Positions 34,608 through 44,985 of a stretch of 64,000 nt of DNA are shown here, piece by piece. The position numbers were made by a program, and so were the translations under genes. How positions within the stretch are numbered: position 1 is the stretch's first letter; each line of letters starts with the position of its first letter. The notes beneath the pieces are model-generated. The model worked only from the letters and a program-made list of their open reading frames with translations, ran no database searches and was not told the DNA's origin. The stretch comes from Carnegiea gigantea (taxonomy: Eukaryota; Streptophyta; Magnoliopsida; Caryophyllales; Cactaceae), in contig JAKOGI010003015.1 of NCBI GenBank assembly GCA_029747015.1, positions 1 through 64,000 on the forward strand, read 5' to 3'.

Positions 34608-36083
34608 TGTGTGTGATAAAAACTTCAGATGTGTTAAATTTTTTTGTATATTAAAGAAATATTTTTAAATTTTTCGTTGTTAACCAAATATTTGTTATTC
34701 GTGACACAAATTATAGATGTCTTATTTTGATGATCTATTTATGAAATTCAATTTTTTTCTTTTTCCTTGACCAAATATTAATTATACGTGTTACAAATTG
34801 CAAATATATTAATTTTTTGTGTATATGGAAGATTCTTTTTAAAGATTTTGTATTGTTAACCGAAAATTCATATTCATGACGATTATTATAGATATATTAT
34901 TTTTTCTTTGTAGTCATGAAACGTTTTTATTATGTGCATTAGATATAGAAACAGCTATAAAATAAAATGACAATAACATATCATACCCTTATCCAAATAC
35001 AATCCTGAATTCCTGATACATTATACCAAAAAATCTACATCTCCCCTCACTAACATTCAAAACACTTTGACCGTTTCTCAAACCCCTCGTGGTTCTCTTC
35101 CTCTTCTCTTAAACTCACCTGGCAGATTATTAACTGGTCCATATGGAGTCATCATCACCATCTTACGGTACGTGCCGCCGGACCGTGGTCACCGTCGTGC
35201 CTGGGTCGCCGTGCAATCGTCATCACTCGGAATTGTTGTTGTCCATCATTGACTACTCGCATGTGTTCAATTTGTGTTCATCTAACGCTGTTGCCCGCGG
35301 TTGATTGCTCGCCGCCGTATCTCTGCTCGCCGTCGAACCGTCGATGCCCCTCCCCGAGCACAAACTGACTATCCGCTGCCATGAGGTTAGTAGATCTAAT
35401 GGTGGTTTTTTTTATTGAATTATCGGCAAAATTGGTACGCAAAAAAATATTTCTTTAATATATAGAAAAACATCTACAATTTGTCTCACGAATAACGAAT
35501 ATTTGGTTAACAATGTAAAAATAAATAAATATCTCTTCAATATATAGAAGAAAAAACATATGCAATTTATGTCACGAATAACGAACATTTGGTTAACAAC
35601 GGAAAAAAAAAATACATATATATATATATCTTCAATATAATAAAAAATTGCATTTTGTTTTACGAACGGTGAATATTTTGTCACCAATGCAAAAAAAAAA
35701 TCTCCTCAATATACAGAAAAAAGCATCTGCAATGTATGTCACGAATAACTAACATTGCTTAACAACGCAAAAAAAATTAATATTTTTTCCATATACAAAA
35801 AATATTAATTCATCTGCAATCTGTATCACGAATAACGAATATTTGCTTAGTAATGCAAAAATTAAAAAATATTTGGTTAATTTTAATTAAAATATTCGTA
35901 TACATAATTACATATATTAGACAAGTTTTCAAAATATGGGAAGCAGTAGTAGAATGAAGTGGGAAGAAATGGGTGGGAGTAGGAAGAAGTGAGATTTATT
36001 TTAAAAAGTAGGAAGAAGTAAGAAAGAGTGGGATGGGTCCATTAAACCACGAAAAGAGCATGACCTTAATATGTATCCAATCG
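32975..36083. repeat. Large imperfect palindrome (~3.1 kb) with captured gene-like fragments
   Basis: The left arm from 33003 (cttttcgtggtttaat) is mirrored by the right arm ending at 36056 (attaaaccacgaaaag), with an axis near 34530. Arm landmarks include ttttgaaaacttgtctaat (33138) against its complement (about 35920). A GC-rich block at about 33450-33770 is mirrored by 35070-35390, both encoding on opposite strands the same cttctcaaacccc leader and gccggaccgtggtc-type segment. The blocks look like a gene 5' end captured by a transposon. They have no long intact frame. The arms are clearly diverged. Confidence 0.75.
33840..35880. repeat. ~85-90 bp repeats with a cacgaataacgaatatttgg core, inverted across the palindrome
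   Basis: A unit with core cacgaataacgaatatttgg and a following gttaacaatgcaaaaa occurs several times: at 33990-34400 in one part, as its reverse complement at about 33230-33340 and 34680-34880, and again directly at 35480-35860. Units are separated by A-rich spacers such as cttcaatatatagaa. At least ten recognisable copies are present in total; the exact number needs alignment. Confidence 0.7.
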
Positions 36084-36554
36084 TGGGTGTCCCGGGCTGT
36101 TTTTCTTGCCAGAAGAGAGCAGAGGACTCTACTTGTACACTATGTTACCTAGGGTCAGGACACGGGTTGGACATTGATAAGGATCCAAAGGTCCAACACG
36201 TGACGCCCTAAAATCATACACTAATAAGGATCCAAGGGTTAGACACGTGACACCCTAGAATTTTGGACAGTAGGACACTATTCAAATTTTGGGCACGTTT
36301 GGAGGGAGACCTTCCTAAAGCTAGACACGACACTCGGACACGGCATCACAAAATTTATAATAATAGCAACTGAAAGTGAAACTCATATTTAACCAAAAAC
36401 ATATAAATGTGGTAACAAACCTAAATTGTCAACATCTAAAATATTCAAATTCGTTACAAAACTAATTATCCAATCCATAACAGAAGTTCATCGTACACAA
36501 ACTAATTATCCAAATATCCAATAGATAACAACTGAAAATCCATAACTTTAATGC
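36084..36554. other. Spacer with a short duplication containing CACGTG
   Basis: Two related segments of about 50 bases (aaggatccaaaggtccaacacgtgac near 36178 and aaggatccaagggttagacacgtgac near 36227) each contain CACGTG followed by a c(g/a)ccctaaa-like run. No gene is seen. This may be subterminal DNA of the hAT element that follows, which is an inference. Confidence 0.45.
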
Positions 36555-38826
36555 TCAGCTTGTGCACTCTAGGCAATGTCGTCGAGATGCCTATCTTCAT
36601 CTCCAAAGGTGAAAATCATCGCTTCTATTTTAGGATTATTCAATGAAAGCTCAACCACTTTCAACGAGTCTTCAACCATGTTATCCCCACTTATGAAGTA
36701 GTTTTTAAAAGAAATAATCAAAAGCAAACTAATTCATAGAACATTATATAAGTGATGCTTTACACACGCACGCACACATGTATGTATATGTATGTGCGCA
36801 CGCGCACGCGCGCACACACACACACATATATATATATATGCACATACCTATATTCCAAAAAGACGTTGACCCGCTTTTATACTAATCCCTCTCCCGAGAA
36901 AGCAACCGAAGATTAGCATGTATATACACTAAATCTTCAAGCCGAGAAGATAATAGTCTATTCCTTTTGATAGTTTGTATCAAGGAGTAGGTACTCCAAT
37001 TTCTTTCACAACATGATGAACATGTACATTGTGAAAGAAGTCTAAAAGCAAGGCCTTGAAGTAAGGGAATCGATTAACTATAGTTTGCCCACCAGGACAA
37101 AGGATCTTCATCGCCTCAGGCTGAAATTACATGTGACTGACTGAAGTACCCCAAGCCACTAGAAAAAGCACTATATTCTTAATAAACCTTTCAAAGATTA
37201 TCACGATCAGTGAACAACTTTTGGAAGCACTTATCTCTATGCAAAGTAACTTCTTCATTCTCGTTTGGGGCTCTCCTTTGGAAGTAACCACTTCCACCTT
37301 GAAGTTAACCAACACTATCGTACTTGGGTACCAATGAGCGAGTCATACAATGAATTGGTGTATTCCTTTTATTCCATAAATCCTCAAGGACTTTTTGGAC
37401 CGCATTAGAAAATTTAGGTTGCTCTGTCAACAAGTCTTGGTCCTCGCAATAAAAAATGGTTTCCCTTGCTTTCATAATAATCAAGTCCCATTTATCATAC
37501 ACCAAGTGCAAGATAGCTCTATCTTTATCAGCCTCTCTCAAAAAATCAAACATAGGTTTTGTGAATTTAAGAAAATAATCAACTTTGTCCCACTAAGTTT
37601 CACTTATTAATGTATCTCTAATAGCTCTAGCTCCCAATTCAATGGGAGTCTTTCCATTAATCCTAAATTTTCTCCAATAGGCTTCTTTCACATCCATCAA
37701 TCTTTCAACCATGATAGCATTAGATGCAAACCTAAATCTTGGTTACTTTCAATAACTTACACTTTGAGTACTCATTGAAAATAGACCATGAGAGGTTATG
37801 ATTCATGATGAAATAGTTCACATCCCACACCTCTCCCACCAAATCTTTGACCCATTTACATTGTGAATAACAGTTTGACTTTTCAGAAAGTTCGCACATA
37901 CCTTTCAAAGTCAGGTCCAAACAATGCATAGGACAAGGAGTCCAAAAAATGTGAAGAAATTTTAATTCAATTAACGCATCTGCTCCTTTGAAATTAGATG
38001 CATTATCTGATAGTACCTGAACAACATTATCTGGACCAATTTTTTCAATAGCCTCAATTAACAGACACGTGACATACTCAGCATTTTTTGTTCTTTCGCT
38101 TGAATCAATTGTCTTAATGAACATTGCACCACCCAAAGAGGCTACCATAATATTGGTTTAGAGGCCATTGTTAAATATCACACCACCCATCTGAGCATAT
38201 AGATATTCCCTTTTTTGTCCAAGTATCTCTGATCAAGTCTAAAAGCCTATCAACACGAGCTTTCTCTTAAGTTAGCAATGTCATTCGAAGCCGGTCATAT
38301 GTAGGATGTACATAACCGAGTAAACCGACCAATTCTGAATTCCTTATCCTTTGAACCTAACTTCGAAGCCATTACTTTCTTACAAAATTAAACGGAATGG
38401 CACCTGTGCAGAACAAGCACAATCTTTATCTACTTCGTCTCTGTCTGCTACATTGAATGCTAACTCCAAGTGACCTTTTCTTTTTTTAGGCTGAACGAGA
38501 TCAGAACCTGATGGAAGAATAATGTAATCTGATTTTTGCTTGGCCTTGATGGTCATGTTTTCTTTCAGACGTTCAGCAGCTTCATGCTCTCTTCTAAGTT
38601 CTCAAAGAGTCACGTCTGCAATGGATTTGCAACCTTCAATGCCATAATTTGGAAGTCTAAGCAAGTGAGCCTTCACATTTGTGTGTGACACTGGTTTTAC
38701 AACATTGTAGAAGGAGCATCGAAATGTTTTAATTCCACCTAATGTAGCTTTAGTCACGATTTCAACATGCTTCCGAAGAGGTGTAAATTCATTCTTTGGC
38801 TTCTTGAATTTTGGATAAGTGAACAT
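36555..38826 (-). pseudogene. hAT-type transposase remnant (DUF659 family)
   Basis: Fragments in several frames read as one decayed plant hAT transposase with a DUF659 RNase H-like core. From 38826 there is a BED-finger-like region in which the second cysteine is lost (FRCSFY where CxxC is expected). From 38148 comes AMFIKTIDSSERTKNAEYV, then VLSDNASNFKGADALIE with the conserved aspartate, then FWTPCPMHCLDL. At 37553-37305 the C-terminal part reads ADKDRAILHLVYDKWD and VLEDLWNKRNTPIHCM. The frame fades near 36555 with FGDEDRHLDDIA. Frameshifts and stops between these blocks exclude a functional protein. The terminal inverted repeats were not identified. Confidence 0.85.
36757..36845. repeat. 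Alternating CA/CG/TA dinucleotide tract
   Basis: acacacgcacgcacacatg, then gtgcgcacgcgcacgcgcgc, then acacacac and atatatat form an almost uninterrupted purine-pyrimidine alternation. It lies inside the decayed hAT region. Confidence 0.9.
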
Positions 38827-39848
38827 GTCTATATTTTTTCAGAATCCCTTTGTTTTTTTAACCTTATAAGCTCTATTTTTAGGAAGATGGCATGCTCTGG
38901 TTTTGGGTTGATGCTTTGCTATGTGACCCACGTCACTGTGTGTGCTGTGTGTTGAATAAATTAGGTTGAAGAATGAAAATGAAGAATACCATCGTCTTTT
39001 GTCCCTTGGGAAGCAAGTAAAAAATAACGGAGTCTTTAATTCTTTGCACTTGGATTGGAAATGAATTTCGAGCCCAATTCCCAAGCGCTGCATACTTATT
39101 CGGGCAGAGAGCTGATTTCAGTGATTTGTTTTGGATTTTCTTTTTTGTTCCCTTGCTTTCCAAGACCCACTAGATCATGTAATGTTATTATGTAACTAAT
39201 GTTATCAAGCCCAGCCGCCTAGCCTATCCAAGGCAACAATCATATATTATATTAATTTTATTGGAATTTGATACTTTGAGTCAATTTCGAGCTTAATTAC
39301 CAAGCCTGTCCGCCCAGCCTGTTGTTTTGGGTTTTCTTTTTTTTATTTTGGGTGCTAGTAATTTGATACTTTGAATCATATATTATATTAATTCTATTGT
39401 AATTTTCAACATTGAACATAATTTCATGGATATTGAATATTTTTTTTTCCAAATGATATCCAAACCTTTATAAAGAAAAGAAAAGGAAATGATATCAGAT
39501 ACTAAGTACTAACCAACTCGGTGACATAATAACAACAACAATAATAATAACAACAGCAACAATAATAATAATAATCATCATCATCTTTGTCATCGTCATC
39601 GTAAACTATTAGAGTAGTAGTAGTAATAACCTAATAACAATAAACTTCATGATTACACACTTAGGAGTTATGAACTTATAATCGATCATGCATAGTTTCA
39701 TTGACGCATAAACCTTAAACTTCGACACTAATGATGGATCACCTATGATACTTATGATCGATCATGTATAGTTTCATTTATAGGATTTACGATCAAATGA
39801 GGTGAGTACAAGATCATTGAATAAGAACATATCTAGCATAAGTAAATA
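38827..39848. other. Intergenic stretch with local duplications and a trinucleotide tract
   Basis: Related segments near 39060-39150 and 39280-39345 share gagc(c/t)(c/t)aattcccaag-like and ttgggttttctttttt sequence. Copies of catatattatattaatt lie near 39240 and 39385. An AAT/AAC/ATC trinucleotide tract spans about 39531-39604. No gene is seen. Confidence 0.55.
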
Positions 39849-40129
39849 TTTAATACCTCGAGTATGGTTTGAAAGGATTGAAGCGACTACTTATTTCACG
39901 AACGATGCATCTTCTTTTTTAGAAAGCCCGCTCTTAAGAACTTCGCAATTAAACGCACTTGCTGTGGAGAAATCTTAGGATAGGTGACATCTTGGGAAGT
40001 TTTCCAAGCAGCGTGTGAGCGAGGGTAAAGCACACCGGAAATACTTATGGTAATTTGTAGGGCCAGTCAACGATACTTAAAGCTGTTCCTGGTGATTGCT
40101 TGTGACCCGGGAGGGGCTTGGGCTTTACA
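39849..40129 (+). repeat. Cassandra-like 5' LTR with 5S-like segment
   Basis: It contains aattaaacgcactt, which corresponds to the 5S box A region, and ggataggtgacatcttggg, which corresponds to box C (canonical gatgggtgacctcctggg), in the right order and spacing. It is more diverged at its start than the second LTR. Confidence 0.85.
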
Positions 40130-40301
40130 AATGGTATTAGAGCTGACCTATGATCATGAGCTGCACCAGTTGGCGGGATAGCCCTAGGCAGTCACTTAGA
40201 GGGGCAAAAATACTAGGTATAAACCGTCGGTCAAGAAGACCCATAAGTCGGTCGGTTAGTGAGACACAATGACGATGTTGTTCTCTTCTAGTGGGAATGA
40301 A

Positions 40302-40595
40302 TGTAATATTTTGAGTATAGCTTAAAAGGATTAAAGTGGTTATTTATACTACCAAATGCGCATCTTCCTTTTTTGGGAGTTCCTCTCTTAAGAACTCTGC
40401 AGTTAAACGTGCTTACTTTGAAGAAATCTTAAGATGGATGATCTCTTAGAAAGTTTCCCAGGCAGATGCTAGCAAGGACAAAACACGCTGAAAAGACTTG
40501 TGGTAATTTATGGACTAGTCAACGATACTTAAAAGCCATTCCTGGCGACTGCAAGCGACCAGGGCAGGCGACCAGGGAGGAGCCGAGCCATTACA
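40302..40595 (+). repeat. Cassandra-like 3' LTR with 5S-like segment
   Basis: It contains agaactctgcagttaaacgtgctt, close to the 5S agaactccgaagttaagcgtgctt, and a weaker box C (agatggatgatctcttaga). LTR termini TG...CA are preserved. Confidence 0.85.
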
Positions 40596-41245
40596 TTTTG
40601 CAAGTTTTCATTTTGGTATTGAACAAGGTGAGATAGAGTGAGTAGTTTCCACCTGCCTCATAAACAAAAAGCGATGAGTTGTATTATAAACTTCAATCAA
40701 GACACTCTGGTATTTATGTGCTGCTAGAAGTTTTCACCATTGATTTTGTTTTCTGTATCTTTAATCTAGTCGGTGCTATTACATATATTTGTCCCTTCCA
40801 AAACAAGGAGTTGTCTGCCATACGCAAAGCATTGTGCCAAAAGAATGCATGTGCCTATTTTCGAAGCATGTGAATGATGATTCTTCGATTGTATGCGGTA
40901 ACGCTGAATCTTCAACTAGATTGTTTGCAATGAAAACTAGCCTCTTGCTAGGGCTTTTTGGTTTGGATGCGTGACAAGAACAAGTAGCTGTCTTGATAGA
41001 TTCTCATTTGATTTCGACAATGCTTGTATTCTTTTCAATTTTTGCTTGGTATGCGTAACTCTAATAGCTCCTGATGACCTTAAGTTGCACCCGACATACA
41101 CATGTTAAAAAAATTAAAAACACAAAGAGGAAAAGTAACAAAAATGAATAAATTTTTAAGCGCAAAAACTTTAAGGGGCATATTGGCTATGAATTTGGCT
41201 TCTTTTGCTCAAAGTTAATTAGTTCTAAACAATTTTCCTTAGCAA
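40596..41245. other. Intergenic stretch, nothing recognised
   Basis: Small open frames are present but none has a recognisable domain. There are no repeat ends. Confidence 0.5.
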
Positions 41246-41291
41246 GAGAAAGAAAGAGAGAGAGATAGAGAGAGAGAGGAAGAGAGAGAGA
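41246..41291. repeat. GA-rich microsatellite abutting an LTR
   Basis: A GAGA-type tract runs directly into the TGTAACACC that starts the LTR at 41292. Confidence 0.85.
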
Positions 41292-41382
41292 TGTAACACC
41301 CTAATAATTAAGGAATAATAATAATGTCTTAATTCCTTTAATCTTGCATTAGCGGAAGCTTAATGATGAGAGGTTATCGCCT

Positions 41383-42296
41383 AGAGCTGGGACATGGGCT
41401 GGCTTAATCCAAGCCCACCCGAACACACCCCGCATTAAACTCAACCCATGCCCGCACTAAACAGGTTACGGGGCGGGCCGCCCAGCCTCATTTTGTCTTA
41501 CGGTATAGGGTGAGTTTCGATTTAAATTGTAGGAAGAAATATGACTAATCTGAATGCGGAAGTATACTGTCGGTAATAGTCCACGATAATATAAGAATAC
41601 CAATCACGCCAATAATAATACCTAGCGGCTACTAGAGTCGCTTTAGGGTTTCATGTCCTAAACCCGAGAACTCGATAGATGGCAGTTCGGCCATGAGAGA
41701 GAAGTAAGAGAATATGGGAGATCTAATATTCGCGTCATAGCATCTCTCAAGGCTAACCCCCTTAAACCCCTTTATATAGGCTAGGGGGTAGTAAGGGTTG
41801 TCGCCCTAGGCGACTTAAGTGGCCGTCGGGCCTATTTTCATTAGGCCCGTCCAACATAAACAAATTTCAATAATGTTACACTATAAGTATAACAGTTGAC
41901 CCTTTTAACCCACAATCCATTAACATATAGTAAACTGACTATGGAAGGTTGAAATACACATTGCATATAGTGGATATGTGACAGTTCGAGGGTAATACAA
42001 TGGTTGAGTGTCACCGGAGGAGGCCTTGAATAGGGCATGTTGAACAACCTTTACTGTAGGTTGAAAGCTAGCTTTACAAATAGGAAAGAAGAAGCGATTG
42101 ACGGATGCGGTGGTTTCCGGCCGTATCAGGCCTAGTATAGGTTGGCATAGTCCTAGGGAGCCCTTAGGCAATCATAGGAGCGATGAGATCGCCAGAATGT
42201 GGCTATTAGAGGCTACCCTGAGGAGAGAGAAAATGAGATGGCAAAGTTGTTTGGAGGCGTGTAATATGTAGGTAGTGGCGGCTGTCCTTGGGTATT
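41383..42296. mobile_element. Foreign insertion inside the old LTR, unidentified
   Basis: This interrupts the LTR homology. Its start (tagagctgggacatgggctgg, followed by GC-rich gcccaccc and gggcgggccgccc) resembles the GC-rich subterminal DNA of plant hAT elements such as the one at 60403. A TATA-like tttatataggc lies at about 41770 and a GTCGCC/GGCGAC inverted pair near 41800. No transposase is seen and the partner terminus was not found. Confidence 0.35.
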
Positions 42297-43339
42297 GTAA
42301 TGCCTTAACTCCCAATTTGCAGGTATTCTTAATTAATTAATTATTAGTAGTCAATATAGTGCAACAGATAGGGTTAGGATGTTATTGTCATCCTTGAGAA
42401 GACAAAGCTTTATTAATTAGTATACTTAACACCAACATGATAACATTTTTTATTTACATATAAAATGAGCGACGTGTAATCTACACATGCTTGAGCCCAA
42501 ATAACAATTCAACCACTTACCAGTATACTCGTAGGCAAACCAAAGACATAGAGAGATGTCAATATGAGCTCGACTAGATCCCATTAATTGGCTTCATGCT
42601 TTATTTGTAATGTCCAGTGTGTAACATTTCAAATGTACAACCTAAAACATAAAAGTACAAAATGTTCGAAGCATGAGCTAAAGCTCTGCATGTTTACCCA
42701 TATATTGTAAAGAATAAAATTCAACTTTCAGTGAGCGTGCTCATTGCAATTCATTATAATTTGAAATGAGAGGGGGAGAGAGAACTATATTAAAACTATA
42801 TCGATTATTATCTGAAAGCATAATCCAAATTAATGAGCTCATATGGGGACAATGCGATCATTAAGTAAGGTGCACACCTCCTAAACTGATCAGGAAGTCT
42901 GAGTTGAAACCACACAGATGAATTGATAGGTCTAAGCTTTGATAATCAATAATTGGTAGATCCACTCGATTATGTTGCAAACCAAAACTTAAAAATAATT
43001 CATTTAATACTTGTATATTATGAGATTTTGATATCAATGAAAGATATGTGAACTTTTTCAAGGGATGGGCAGTAAATATACCAAGGTTTAAAATCTCTCT
43101 ATTTCTCTTGTAAAATATTAGTTTATGACTCAATGATGGTGAAAGTGCCCTTGCTTTTGATTCAAATCAATGTTTCATTATTAGTAGGGTTTGAATAGTT
43201 TGTTTTCCTATTATATTCTTAGTAAATAATCCATCATTTTTACTTGGTACTTTTCTTATTACTAACGCTCCCATTATCATTAAATTGAGTATGATTAAAT
43301 CTCATTTCTCATTGATTATTAAATCCATTTCATTATGCC

Positions 43340-43456
43340 CTTCTTTTATTATTGTTATTACTATTACTGTATTTTTATTGTTATCATTGTTATCGTCATT
43401 GTTGTTATTATTATTTTTACAGTTACTATTATTATTAATAGCATTATTATTGTTAA
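43340..43456. repeat. Imperfect ATT/GTT trinucleotide tract
   Basis: The tract consists of attattgtt, then tcattgttatcgtcattgttg, then attattatt runs. Leu-rich frames across it are artefacts. Confidence 0.8.
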
Positions 43457-44985
43457 ATATTAATTCAATTCTCATCCTTTATGAATTAATCATCTATTAG
43501 CAAAAGAAGTTAGTTTACGTATGCCAAAGTCTCCCTTTGAAAATGATGCACATTCCTGGAGAATGACGTACCTGTTTGGATTGAAATAAAATGTGTTATT
43601 CCTAACCCACTTAAGCATAACTCAACCTTTAATTATTTGTTTCAGTAGATTGTACTTAATCTTATTATTAGCACTAATTATAACCCATCCTCCTCTCCGC
43701 TTCATTAAATTATTAAAACACAAATTTCAATATTGTTTGCATTCACTAATCTACTTAATTTACCCCAAAAAAGTTGAATCCCAAAAGCAAACTCTAAAAT
43801 TTATATCAGGTAAAGTTATTTCAAAACTCTGAAGACATCATTTCCCTCCTTCATGCTATCTTCAACATCAAGTTCTTCTTCACTCGCTCCAACTCTTCAA
43901 TAGCAAGCATCCAAGCCACACACAATAAATCTTTAATTTCATTCTAAACATAACAAAATCTGTAATACTTCTAAGTAGCCAACTCACATGAGTTCACTTT
44001 CGCCACCCAAACTCAAAACAATCATACACACCCACAAAACACACATATAATCCAACACTAAAATTTATCACTGTAAACTTCAAGTTTACACCAAATAACA
44101 TTTGTCTAATGCTAAATAATATAATTCTTAGTTAAATCAAGAAGCAAATTATGAGAACAATTGAAGAGGAGCATACAGTTCACCTTGCAATCATTCAAGA
44201 AAGAACCCAAAAAGTGTGAGAGGTGGTGAGTGGTGACACAGCTGGGCGAGGGCGGTTCCCTGGTGGCGCTGGCAGGAGCAGCTGATGGTGACCAGTAGTG
44301 TAGGTGACAACTGGTAGACGCAGGACAGGGGTGGGGGTTGTGGTGCATGACTGTTAGGAATTGGGAGCTAGAACGAATTTGGCTTCTTCAATTAAAGCTT
44401 TCCTTAGATTTTCTTTTACTGATTTTATGTTTTCTTTCTCTTTTTTTTTTTTTGGGGGGGGGGGGGGGTTTTCCTAAAATCTTCATTACCCGTTCTCTTA
44501 CGCTCAAGAATTTGGGCTCTCCCTTGGGCTTCTTCGTTACATCTAACCCAAATCAAGACCAGCTAACACAACTCCACGTCCAGTTTACTCTGATTTTATT
44601 TTGTGTAATTCCCTAAGTTATTTAGAAAAATTGTACTTCACCTATGTTGATTGATGTGTATTTTTGTGATCATTTTTATTTCATTATTCATATTTTTGTT
44701 TTATTTACATAGCACAGATATGCAAATTATGTAAAGCTTTCTTAATTAGCATGCTCCTTGAAAAATATAACTTTTAATCATCTTTGTAAATATGCAACTA
44801 TTTATTTATCATGGGTATTGAATGATTCTATACAAAGCCTTATCAGATCTTATTTTGAGGCTATTTTATTGTCTCAACCTATGATTGCAAAAATATTTTG
44901 AATATTGAAATGAAAGGCAACGGTCAACTTTGTTAAATTGAAATTAACTAAAGTAATTGACATAAATTAGGTTCAGGCTATTACA

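Larger units (their letters stand above)
39849..40595 (+). mobile_element. Cassandra-like TRIM with 5S rRNA-derived LTRs
   Basis: Two direct LTRs (39849-40129 and 40302-40595) flank an internal domain of about 170 bases with no coding capacity. The first LTR ends ttaca and is followed by TGGTATTAGAGC (40132-40143), a one-mismatch initiator tRNA-Met primer site. A purine-rich agtgggaatga precedes the second LTR, which starts TGTAATA and ends ATTACA. Each LTR holds a 5S rRNA-like segment (39921-40000 and 40378-40456). LTR lengths of 281 and 294 bases and the total of 747 bases fit the Cassandra family. The first LTR has lost its TG terminus. Confidence 0.88.
41292..44985 (-). mobile_element. 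Old, interrupted gypsy LTR (solo-LTR-like) of the same lineage
   Basis: It begins TGTAACACCC at 41292 and ends ggctattaca at 44985, the same termini as the LTRs of the array. Internal landmarks of those LTRs recur: gagctaaagctctgcatg (about 42670, cf. 7190), caattcat...attatctga (about 42750-42820), and a gagaggtggtgagtggtg segment (about 44218, cf. 365-395). The bases after 44985 are not the polypurine tract seen beside complete elements, so a solo LTR is likely. A stretch at about 41383-42296 is foreign or strongly rearranged. A second TGTAATGCC start appears at 42296, hinting at nested or duplicated LTR starts. Confidence 0.65.

Noticed and set aside
39921..40000. A genuine 5S rRNA gene
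   Set aside because: The similarity is partial and diverged, occurs in both LTRs of a TRIM, and lacks a complete 120-base gene. It is a Cassandra-type derivative.
43285..43500. Leu-rich frame resembling a membrane protein
   Set aside because: Produced by ATT/GTT trinucleotide repeats inside an old LTR.
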